Source: Tissierella sp. P1
Lineage (GTDB): Bacteria; Bacillota; Clostridia; Tissierellales; Tissierellaceae
Direction: 5' to 3'
Length of the DNA: 64,000 bases
NCBI RefSeq assembly: GCF_002266425.1
Contig: NZ_NPMN01000001.1
Span: 1 to 64,000, forward strand
The position numbers and the translations under genes were made by a program. The notes beneath the pieces are model-generated. The model ran no database searches. It had not been told where the DNA came from and saw only the letters and a list, made by a program, of their open reading frames with translations. Below, piece after piece: positions 1 to 7,487 of the stretch (positions are counted from its first letter, which is position 1; every line of letters begins with the position of its first letter).

Positions 1-3
1 GAC

Positions 4-109
4 GAGCACCAACCTTAATGTAGAATTTCTCATTAGGAGTGTCCGTTAGGACCAAATCTATACGAGCATAGGTTCTATCGGACACCACTGAATGATACCT
101 TACGGGTAA
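4..109. repeat. Dispersed hairpin repeat, copy A
   Basis: This stretch is nearly identical to positions 36605-36710, and its right part also matches 36474-36524. It contains an inverted repeat: GTGTCCGTTAGGACC at about 39-53 pairs with GGTTCTATCGGACAC at about 72-86, leaving a 17-18 nt loop. Its left boundary may lie outside the window. No reading frame is apparent. It is richer in GC than the flanking DNA, as expected for a small mobile or structured repeat. The family is not one I can name. Confidence 0.75.
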
Positions 110-229
110 AGAGCATAAATTAATTAACTAAGATAGTAAGCCTTTGAACTGTGTTATATTTTAAATAAAGTTAGATTTATATAATATATGGTATAATTAT
201 ATTAGAATATAAATAGGAGTGGGCAAATA

Positions 230-1935
230 ATGTCTAATAACGGGATAAATTTATATAATCTAGCTAATTCTTTAAATATAGGTATTTTAGTAGTAGATGA
301 ATATTGTAATATAAATTTTTTTAATAGTGAAGCTTTAAATATATTAGAATTATTTGATGAAAATAATCTAAACAGAAACCTATCTAATATCCTATCTAAT
401 TTTAAGATTAAATCTTTTTTAAAGTCTAATAAAAAACATGAATCCCAGAAACTAAAATATAATGGCAAAGATATTATTGTAATAAAAAAAGCAATTTCTA
501 ATAATGATACTAATGAAGGAGCCTATATAATTTTTCAAAAATTAGATACTTATAAAGAATTTATTAGACAGTTTGATGATGAGATAGAAGCATCTTCTCT
601 ATTAAATACAGTAATGGAAGCTACAAATGATGCTATTGTTTATGTTAATAAAGATGGATATATAGAAATGTTAAGTAATCCTTATGCGGAATTCTTAGGA
701 GTAGATAGAGAAGTGGCAATAGGCAAACATGTACGAGAAGTTATAGAGAATACGAGAATGGATATTGTAATAAAGACAGGAATACCAGAAATTGCCCAAG
801 TTCAAGAGATAAATGGTAAAAATATGATAGCTACTAGAATACCAGTATTTGTTAATGGTAATGTAGTAGGTGCTGTAGGTAAGGTATTATTTAAAGATGT
901 AGATGAATTAAATTCCCTATATATGAAGATAAATAAGATTGAGAAAGAATTGAATCTATATAAGGATGAATTTAAAAAAGTAAACAAAGCAAATTATGCT
1001 TTAGATAGCATCATAAGTATAAGTAAGTCTATGGAAAGCCTGAAGGAACTTACAAAAAGGGCAGCAAAGACGAATTCAAATGTTCTAATTTTAGGAGAAT
1101 CTGGCACTGGAAAAGAATTATTTGCACATGCAATTCATAATAACAGTAGACGTATAGATGCACCTTTTATTAGAGTAAATTGTGGGGCAATTCCATATGA
1201 GTTATTAGAATCAGAATTATTTGGATATGAAGAAGGTTCTTTTACAGGTGCTAAAAAAGGAGGAAAGATTGGGAAGTTTAAGGCTGCAGATGGAGGTACT
1301 ATCTTTTTAGATGAAATTGGTGATTTACCTATGAATATGCAGGTAAAATTATTAAGAGTTCTCCAAGATAAAGAAATAGAGAGAATAGGTTGTAATTATT
1401 CAGAGAAAATTGATATTAGAGTTATAGCAGCAACTAATAAAGATCTAGAAAAAATGGTATCTGAAGGTATGTTTAGATTAGATTTATATTATAGATTAAA
1501 TGTAGTAAGTATAAAAATTCCTCCTTAAGGGAAAGAAAAGAAGATATAACTATTCTGTCCAAGTATTTAGTAAACAAGATATCAAAAGGAGAAAATATAA
1601 AAGTAGATAAGATATCAGAGAGTACAATAGAATATTTAAAAAATTATGATTGGCCTGGAAATGTAAGGGAGCTAGAAAATATCCTAGAAAGGGCTATAAA
1701 TTTCTTAGAAGAAGAAACAATAATTAAGCCAGAACATTTGCCTACTAAAATTACAGGTATGACTAGAAATAAGCAGATGAAAAGTTTAAAATCCATTTTA
1801 GAAGAGGTAGAAAAACAATCTATAATAGATAGCCTAATAATTGCTAATGGCAACAAGACTTTAGCTGCCAATACATTAGATATTAGCAGGACAAGTTTAT
1901 ATGAGAAGATTTCAAAATACGAAATAGATATGTAA
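230..1935 (+). CDS. PAS-domain sigma-54-dependent transcriptional activator (one frameshift)
   Basis: An enhancer-binding activator of RNA polymerase carrying sigma-54. An N-terminal sensory region with PAS-like sequence (residues about 1-230, clearest near 125-225) precedes an AAA+ domain with Walker A GESGTGKE (about residue 290), the sigma-54 contact loop GSFTGA (about 336; GAFTGA is usual) and Walker B FLDEIGDL (about 360). WPGNVRELENILERA and a C-terminal Fis-type helix-turn-helix follow in another frame. Near 1524-1530 the frame hits TAA after IKIPP; one extra T would give IKIPPLRERKED, the expected sequence, and a 568-residue protein. I treat it as one gene with a probable sequence error. 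RBS GGAGTGGG precedes the ATG. The adjacent 3-hydroxybutyrate genes have a sigma-54 promoter and are the likely target. The sensed ligand is unknown. Confidence 0.88.
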
Positions 1936-2004
1936 TGTTATTTTTCTCACAATTAAAAGAATTGTCAGAAAAAATTTACGAAAAATTAGAAAAGGAAGAT
2001 TTGA

Positions 2005-2064
2005 TGTAAGGAAAAACTTACACTCTATAGATTTAAAGTAAGTTAATGTAAGTATAACCTTACA
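2005..2064. promoter_or_regulatory. Probable upstream activating sites: two identical dyads
   Basis: TGTAAG-N6-CTTACA occurs at 2005-2022 and again at 2047-2064. The centres are 42 bp apart, close to four helical turns, so both lie on the same DNA face. The second dyad has longer arms (TTAATGTAAG/CTTACATTAA). They lie about 130-190 bp upstream of the sigma-54 promoter at 2195, the usual placement for enhancer sites of such activators. Assignment to the neighbouring activator is inference. Confidence 0.7.
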
Positions 2065-2105
2065 TTAACTTTAAATTATTATATTTTTTAAAAAACAAAA
2101 TATAA

Positions 2106-2143
2106 AAACAAGTATATTTTATGAAAAATATGCTTGTTTTTTT
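2106..2143 (+). terminator. Rho-independent terminator after the sigma-54 activator gene
   Basis: AACAAGTATATTTT and AAAATATGCTTGTT form a long stem with a 4-nt loop followed by a run of seven T. It ends transcription from the activator gene before the sigma-54 promoter of the next operon. Confidence 0.8.
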
Positions 2144-2194
2144 GTTTAAATATGGATATTTAGATAAAAAACTAACATTCATACCAAAAATCAA

Positions 2195-2211
2195 TGGCAT
2201 GAATTTTGCTA
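2195..2211 (+). promoter_or_regulatory. Sigma-54 (-24/-12) promoter of the 3-hydroxybutyrate operon
   Basis: TGGCATGAATTTTGCTA matches the consensus TGGCAC-N5-TTGC, with the invariant GG (2196-2197) and GC (2208-2209) separated by exactly 10 bases. Transcription would start near 2220, leaving a short leader with AAGGAGG before the ATG at 2250. The site lies downstream of the terminator and about 130 bp from the dyads. Confidence 0.85.
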
Positions 2212-2249
2212 TATTAATAGTTAAACAATTAAATCAAGGAGGTATAAGG

Positions 2250-3011
2250 ATGTTAGAAAATAAAGTATGTATTGTGACAGGAGCAGCCAGTGGAATTGGA
2301 TTAGCTGTTGCGGAAGCTTTTTCTAAAGATGGTGCTAAGATAGTTATGGCTGATATTAATGAAGAAAGATTAAAAAATGAGTCAGAAAGAATAAGTGCAG
2401 ATTATTTTAAGGTAGATTTAAGCACAAGAGAAGGTTGTAAGGATTTAGTCGATTATACTTTAGATAAATATTCAAAGGTAGATATTCTTGTAAATGTGGC
2501 AGGAATTCAAACAGTATCTCCAATAGAAGATTTTCCAGAGGATAAATGGGATTTTATGATTAATTTAATGTTAACGGCTCCATTCCTACTAACTAAGTAT
2601 GTATGGAATTCAATGAAAGAGCAAGGTTGGGGAAGAATAATAAATTTAAATTCAATTCATGGATTAGTAGCATCTGAATTTAAAGTTGCTTATGTTTCAG
2701 CTAAACATGGTCTTTCAGGACTAACAAAAACTACTGCTTTAGAAGGAGGACCTTATGGAATAACTGTAAATTCAATTTGTCCAGCATATGTTAGAACTCC
2801 TTTAGTGGATAATCAAATTGATGCTCAAGCAGCATCCCATGGAATATCAAGGGAAGAAGTTATTGAAAAAGTAATGTTACAAAAAGCGGCAGTTAAAAAA
2901 CTAATAGAACCTGAAACTATTGCAGATGTGGCCAAATTCTTATGTTCAAGTGCAGGAGCTCATATTACAGGCTCAACATTTACAATAGATGGGGGCTGGA
3001 CAGCTGGCTAA
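2250..3011 (+). CDS. bdhA: D-3-hydroxybutyrate dehydrogenase (SDR family)
   Basis: A cytoplasmic short-chain dehydrogenase of 253 residues that should interconvert 3-hydroxybutyrate and acetoacetate with NAD. Visible are the cofactor motif TGAASGIG (about residues 10-17), NVAG (about 85), the catalytic Ser in NLNSIHG (about 135), YVSAKHG with the Tyr and Lys (about 150), and the C-terminal IDGGWTAG typical of 3-hydroxybutyrate dehydrogenases. The SIHGLVAS and AYVSAKHGLSGLTKT stretches also resemble BdhA proteins. The frame is open further upstream, but the sigma-54 promoter and a terminator lie there, and AAGGAGGTATAAGG precedes the ATG at 2250, which fixes the start. It is first gene of an operon with a GntP permease and a 3-hydroxyacyl-CoA dehydrogenase. 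Confidence 0.85.
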   Translation: MLENKVCIVTGAASGIGLAVAEAFSKDGAKIVMADINEERLKNESERISADYFKVDLSTREGCKDLVDYTLDKYSKVDILVNVAGIQTVSPIEDFPEDKWDFMINLMLTAPFLLTKYVWNSMKEQGWGRIINLNSIHGLVASEFKVAYVSAKHGLSGLTKTTALEGGPYGITVNSICPAYVRTPLVDNQIDAQAASHGISREEVIEKVMLQKAAVKKLIEPETIADVAKFLCSSAGAHITGSTFTIDGGWTAG

Positions 3012-3031
3012 AAATACTAAAGTTTTAATAG

Positions 3032-3120
3032 AAAAACAAGAGATAAAATAATCCTCATTAGAAACAAAAGATAAGGCTATTAAAAAACAAAAGATAAAAT
3101 TTTTAAAAAGACAAATGATA
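3032..3120. repeat. Four imperfect AAACAAAAGATAAAA-like direct repeats
   Basis: Between the dehydrogenase and permease genes, variants of an A-rich unit (AAAAACAAGAGATAAAAT, GAAACAAAAGATAAGG, AAAACAAAAGATAAAAT, AAAGACAAATGATAAAT) recur about every 20-30 bases. A similar unit (ACAAAAGATAAAATTTG) appears near 47963. The stretch has no ORF. It may be only an AT-rich leader; role unknown. Confidence 0.4.
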
Positions 3121-3157
3121 AATAAAATATCAAGTAAAATAAAAGGGGGAAGTAATT

Positions 3158-4456
3158 ATGCTAGGTATTATTATCGGATTAGTATTATTGATGTTCTTAG
3201 CTTATAGAGGATACTCTATAATTTGGATAGCTCCTCTATGTGCATTAGTAGTAGCTTTAACAGGTGGTCTAGAACTACTTCCAGCATATAAAGATACTTA
3301 TATGGCTGGTTTTGTAGGATTTACAAAATCTTGGTTTCCAGTATTTATGTTAGGTGCAATATTTGGAACTTTGATGGATTATACTGGTGCAGCTAAGTCC
3401 ATAGCTAAATGGCTTACAAAAGTGCTAGGTGCAAAGAGAGCTATCCTTAGTGTAGTAGTAGGCTGTGCAGTATTGACTTATGGTGGTATATCTCTATTTG
3501 TAGTTGTATTTGCAATGTATCCTTTGGCATTAGAATTATTCAGAGAAGCTAATATTACTAGAAAACTTATTCCTGGAGCAATAGCCCTTGGATCATTTAC
3601 CTTTACAATGACAGCATTGCCAGGAACACCTCAAATTCAAAATTTAATTCCTACGGATTATTTTAACACAACACCTACAGCAGGTCCAATTATGGGCTTA
3701 GTAGCTTCAGCTATATTATTAGGTGGAGGATATGCATATCTTATATGGAGAGAAAAGAGATTTACAGCTAAGGGTGAAGGCTTTATTGAGCCTGAAAAGA
3801 AAGGAAATGTAAATGCTGAAGCTGAAGTACAAGAACTTCCAAATCCATTTCTTTCATTTTTACCTTTGCTTACTGTAATATTAACTTTAAATATAGAAAG
3901 GTTAAAATGGGATATAGTAGTATGTTTATTAGCCGGTATAATTATGGCAATGATAACTAATCCTAGCAAATACAAAGGTTTTACTAAATCCATTAGCGGA
4001 GGAGCAACATCATCAATTACTGCAATTATAAATACATCTGCTGCTGTTGGATTTGGTTCAATAGTAAGGGCAGTACCAGGATTTCAGACATTAACAGATT
4101 TACTTCTAGGGATAAAAGGTTCTCCCCTTATTTCAGAATCAATAGCAGTAAATATTTTGGCTGGTGCAACAGGCTCAGCTTCAGGAGGAATGGGTATAGC
4201 ATTAGAAGCTTTGGGAGCAAAATATTATCAATTGGCTTTGGAGACAGGTATTAGTCCTCAGGCTTTTCATAGAATAGCTTCACTTTCATCAGGAGGCCTT
4301 GATACACTTCCACATAATGGGGCTGTATTGACTTTACTTGCCGTTACAGGTATGACTCATAAGGATTCATATATAGATATATTTGTTACTTCAGTAGCTT
4401 TACCAGTGGTAGCCACTATTGCAGCTATAATTCTTGCAAGTTTAGGAATTTATTAG
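3158..4456 (+). CDS. GntP-family permease, probable 3-hydroxybutyrate/short-chain organic acid transporter
   Basis: A 432-residue polytopic inner-membrane protein with about 11-12 hydrophobic segments and the glycine-rich loops of the GntP/gluconate permease superfamily (LGAIFGTLMDYTGAAKSIA at about 66-84; GATGSASGGMGIALEALG at about 330; SLSSGGLDTLPHNGA at about 375). GntP relatives exchange organic acids, and those paired with bdhA and hbd-like genes are usually taken as 3-hydroxybutyrate or short-chain acid permeases. Here it lies between these two dehydrogenases in a sigma-54 operon, which supports that substrate. AAAGGGGGAAG precedes the ATG. The family assignment is firm; the substrate is inferred from context. 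Confidence 0.8.
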   Translation: MLGIIIGLVLLMFLAYRGYSIIWIAPLCALVVALTGGLELLPAYKDTYMAGFVGFTKSWFPVFMLGAIFGTLMDYTGAAKSIAKWLTKVLGAKRAILSVVVGCAVLTYGGISLFVVVFAMYPLALELFREANITRKLIPGAIALGSFTFTMTALPGTPQIQNLIPTDYFNTTPTAGPIMGLVASAILLGGGYAYLIWREKRFTAKGEGFIEPEKKGNVNAEAEVQELPNPFLSFLPLLTVILTLNIERLKWDIVVCLLAGIIMAMITNPSKYKGFTKSISGGATSSITAIINTSAAVGFGSIVRAVPGFQTLTDLLLGIKGSPLISESIAVNILAGATGSASGGMGIALEALGAKYYQLALETGISPQAFHRIASLSSGGLDTLPHNGAVLTLLAVTGMTHKDSYIDIFVTSVALPVVATIAAIILASLGIY

Positions 4457-4475
4457 AAAAATAATAAGAGATAAA

Positions 4476-4513
4476 TATCTCCCCATCTAGTATAATAATT
4501 AGATGGGGAGATA
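4476..4513 (+). other. Intercistronic 14-bp perfect hairpin
   Basis: TATCTCCCCATCTA and TAGATGGGGAGATA pair perfectly around a 10-nt loop between the permease and 3-hydroxyacyl-CoA dehydrogenase genes. No T-run follows and the next RBS (AAGGAGG) is 10 bases away, so this looks like an mRNA processing or stability element, or a partial attenuator, rather than a terminator. Confidence 0.65.
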
Positions 4514-4534
4514 CGATTAAAAGGAGGTTACAAG

Positions 4535-5479
4535 ATGAAGATAGAGGATATTAAAAAGATAGGTATAGCAGGGGCAGGAACTATGGGATCTGGTATAGCT
4601 CAAATATTTGCACGAAAGGGATATGAAGTAGTTATAACTGATATTAAAGAAGAATTTCTAAAAGGCTCTAAAAGATTAGTATCTATATTTAATAGTAGTT
4701 TAATAGAAGAAGGTCTTATGGCAGAATCAGAAGTTGAAAATACAGTGAAAAATATAAAATATTCCATAGATAAAAAAGTCTTTTCTGACTGTGATGTAAT
4801 AATTGAAGCTATTATAGAAAAGATGGATATAAAACAGGATTTCTGGAAAGAGGTAGAAGAAATAGCTAAATCTGATGCTATATTTGCAACAAATACCTCT
4901 GGTCTTAGTATTACGGAAATATCTAAGAAAGTAAAAAATAGGGATAGATTTATAGGAATGCATTTTTGGAATCCACCTCATATTATTCCATTAGTTGAAT
5001 TAATAAGAGGAGAAGGGACAAGCGGTGGAACTGTAGATATATTATTGAAATTAGTAAAAAAAATAGATAAGGAGCCAGTAGTTGTACAAAAAGATGCTCC
5101 AGGATTTATTGGTAATAGAATACAGTTTGCAGTATTTAGAGAGGCATTGAATATAGTAGAAGAGGGAATAGCTACTTTTGAAGATGTGGATAGAGCTATG
5201 AAATATGGACCTGGATTTAGATATCCAATAATAGGTCCTTTAGAAACAGCAGATTTAGGAGGGTTAGATACATTCTACTATATATCTTCATATTTATTTA
5301 ATGATTTATCCGATGTAAAAAAACCACAAGAAGTATTGAAGAAATTAATGGATAATAATGAGCTAGGCGTTAAATCAAAGAAAGGTTTCTATGATTATTC
5401 AGAAGGTAAAGATGAAGAAGCTATAAAAAGAAGAGATAAAATGTTCTTCAAGATGTTAAAATATATTCATAATGCATAG
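4535..5479 (+). CDS. hbd: 3-hydroxyacyl-CoA (3-hydroxybutyryl-CoA) dehydrogenase family protein
   Basis: A 314-residue NAD-dependent 3-hydroxyacyl-CoA dehydrogenase. The N-terminal Rossmann motif IGIAGAGTMGSGIAQ is followed by the family signature GMHFWNPPHIIPLVE (catalytic His and Glu near residues 146-157) and the C-terminal all-alpha domain (GFIGNRIQFAVFREA, GLDTFYYI, GVKSKKGFYDY). Clostridial Hbd is usually about 282 residues; this one has an extended C-terminus and may prefer a related 3-hydroxyacid or its CoA ester. RBS AAGGAGG. It is last gene of the sigma-54 operon, so the three products link an imported 3-hydroxy acid to central acyl-CoA or ketone-body metabolism. Confidence 0.8.
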   Translation: MKIEDIKKIGIAGAGTMGSGIAQIFARKGYEVVITDIKEEFLKGSKRLVSIFNSSLIEEGLMAESEVENTVKNIKYSIDKKVFSDCDVIIEAIIEKMDIKQDFWKEVEEIAKSDAIFATNTSGLSITEISKKVKNRDRFIGMHFWNPPHIIPLVELIRGEGTSGGTVDILLKLVKKIDKEPVVVQKDAPGFIGNRIQFAVFREALNIVEEGIATFEDVDRAMKYGPGFRYPIIGPLETADLGGLDTFYYISSYLFNDLSDVKKPQEVLKKLMDNNELGVKSKKGFYDYSEGKDEEAIKRRDKMFFKMLKYIHNA

Positions 5480-5483
5480 AATA

Positions 5484-5520
5484 AGGTTCTGCTCCATGCT
5501 AGGAGTAGAACTTCTTTTTT
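5484..5520 (+). terminator. Terminator of the 3-hydroxybutyrate operon
   Basis: AGGTTCTGCTCC pairs with GGAGTAGAACTT (two G-T pairs) around ATGCTA, followed by CTTTTTT. It directly follows the dehydrogenase stop codon. Confidence 0.85.
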
Positions 5521-5579
5521 ACTAAGTTGTTATAGGATAAGCTCTATTCTAATATTATTAAATATTAGAAAGGGGGAGG

Positions 5580-6610
5580 ATGATGAAGAAGGTAATCAAT
5601 AGGAAATGGATGAAAATAGCATCAATATATGTAGGTACAGTTATAGGTGCAGGTTTTGCTTCTGGTAGAGAGATTATAGAATTTTTTGGAGTATACGGGA
5701 TAAAGGGAATTTTTGGGATAACAATATCAGGAATATTGTTTTCTTTGATAGGAGGATTACTTCTTTTAAAGATATTTAACAATAAAATAAGTGGATTTGA
5801 GGAATTAATATGTAAAATATTTGGAAAGAAATTTGGATTAATATTAGATAATATAATGACAATTTTCTTATACACGGGGTTTAGTGTTATGGTTGCAGGT
5901 AGTGGTGCAATATTTGAGGAGGAGCTAGGTTTATCTTTTAACCTTGGGATTATTGTAATGATAGTTTTGTCATTTATAGTATTTCTATTTAGTTTAGAAG
6001 GATTTTCCTTTATTAGCTCTTTGTTAGTTCCTTTACTTATTATAGGTATTATATTTACATCTATATATTTAAATATAAAAGAAGGATATTATTTATCTAA
6101 TATAAATGGAGTAAATTTGACGCTGAAAGGAAATTTTCTATCATCCTCTCTTTTATATCTAGGCTCCAATTCCTTAATTATTATCATAGTATTCTCGTCC
6201 CTATTATCATTGATAGATAGCAAAAAACAGCTATTTTAGGTGGTGTATCGGGAGGAATAATATTATTTATCCTTGGTTTATCTATATTAAGTTCCATGCT
6301 TGTTTATTATGATGAGGTAGCTACTATGGATATTCCGATGCTAAGAATATGTAATTATATAGGAAGTGGATATGGAAAATTTTATTCAATTATACTATGG
6401 GCTGCTATGTTTACAACTGCATTAGCTAATGGTTTTGGTATTATAAATAAGGTTTCTAAGAGTAAATATAAGAAACTTATAATAACCTTATTCTGCTTGC
6501 TATCCATTCCTCTAGCTAAGTTTGGATTCTCCAACTTAGTAGCGACATTATATCCAATTTCAGGGGTAATAGGATTTGTACTTTTAATTTTTATTTTAGT
6601 AATATTATAA
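5580..6610 (+). CDS. YkvI-like multi-span membrane protein (one frameshift)
   Basis: An uncharacterised polytopic membrane protein of the YkvI/COG3949 type, which is distantly related to amino-acid transporters of the APC fold. The N-terminus KIASIYVGTVIGAGFASGRE (residues about 11-30) is the family hallmark. The first frame stops at 6237, after the six-A run 6222-6227. One extra A gives SKKTAILGGVSGG and joins to the downstream segment ending in FILVIL, for 343 residues and about ten membrane spans, the expected size. GGGGGAGG precedes the ATG (5580 or 5583). I regard the break as a probable homopolymer sequencing error. Substrate unknown. Confidence 0.75.
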
Positions 6611-6671
6611 AAGTTTTTTAAATTACTTAAATGATATATAATTATTAATGAAGAATAAATAGGATGTGATA

Positions 6672-7487
6672 ATGATGGAATTTTTTACTACAAGTGATAA
6701 TGTGAAATTATATTATGAAGTAAAAGGAGAAGGATTACCAATAATTTTTATCCATGGATTCGCAGAAGATCATAATTCATTTAGAATACAACAAAGAGTA
6801 TTATCTAAGAAATATAAAATAATAACCTATGATTTAAGAGGTCATGGCATATCAGATAGGACAGATTATGGATTAAATTTGGATAGATTTGCATTAGATT
6901 TAAGAGAGTTTATAGAATATCTAGAACTAAAAGATGTAATATTAGTTGGTTGGTCAATGGGAGCATGGGTTATATTTGAATATATAAATTTATTTGGATT
7001 ACAAAAGATATCTAAAATATGTATTGTAGATAAAGGGCCTAAGGCTATAAATGATAATAGCTGGAACTTAGGTTTATATCATGGTAAATATACTATGGAA
7101 GATGCATTAAAGGATTTAAGTTTAATCAAAGAAAATTGGATAGGATTTGCAGAAAAATTTATAAGAAACATGGCACCTTATTTTAATGAAAAACAATTTA
7201 ATATTTCAATGGATAAGATGAAAAATAATTCTCCTCATGTAATGTACTCAATGTGGAAATCTATGATAGAAAAGGATTATAGAGATACTTTGAGTAAAAT
7301 ACACATACCAACTTTAATTATATTCGGAGGAAAAAGTACTTTCTATTCAGTTGATGTAGGAAAATATCTTAAAAAAAATATTAAGAATTCAGAGTTAATA
7401 ATATTTGAAAATTGCACCCACTTATTGGTATTAGAAAACCCTATTAGATTTAATAGGGTTTTAGAGGAATTTACATCCAAGTATTAA
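6672..7487 (+). CDS. Alpha/beta hydrolase
   Basis: A cytoplasmic alpha/beta-fold hydrolase of about 270 residues. Seen in order: oxyanion-hole motif FIHGFAEDH (about residues 25-33), the nucleophile elbow GWSMGAW with its Ser (about 94), the acid region IFGGKSTFYSVD (about 218), and the His in ENCTHLLVLENP (about 248). The cap domain lies between. No signal peptide. Alternative starts exist at 6666 (GTG) and 6675 (ATG); ATG 6672 is my choice given AGGATG just upstream. The substrate cannot be told. Its 3' end overlaps that of the convergent mgtA gene by 17 bases. Confidence 0.75.
   Translation: MMEFFTTSDNVKLYYEVKGEGLPIIFIHGFAEDHNSFRIQQRVLSKKYKIITYDLRGHGISDRTDYGLNLDRFALDLREFIEYLELKDVILVGWSMGAWVIFEYINLFGLQKISKICIVDKGPKAINDNSWNLGLYHGKYTMEDALKDLSLIKENWIGFAEKFIRNMAPYFNEKQFNISMDKMKNNSPHVMYSMWKSMIEKDYRDTLSKIHIPTLIIFGGKSTFYSVDVGKYLKKNIKNSELIIFENCTHLLVLENPIRFNRVLEEFTSKY

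Noticed and set aside
4-109. Fragment of rRNA or tRNA
   Set aside because: No conserved rRNA blocks or cloverleaf elements could be recognised; the repeated hairpin architecture explains it better.
2121-2249. N-terminal extension of the 3-hydroxybutyrate dehydrogenase
   Set aside because: The extension runs through an intrinsic terminator and the sigma-54 promoter; ATG 2250 has a proper RBS and the standard SDR N-terminus.
3032-3120. CRISPR-like array
   Set aside because: The units are imperfect, A-rich and unevenly spaced, there are no unique spacers of constant length, and no cas genes are present.
7471-7487. 3' overlap of the hydrolase and mgtA genes as a regulatory antisense arrangement
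   Set aside because: A 17-base convergent overlap is common in compact genomes and there is no further evidence for antisense control.
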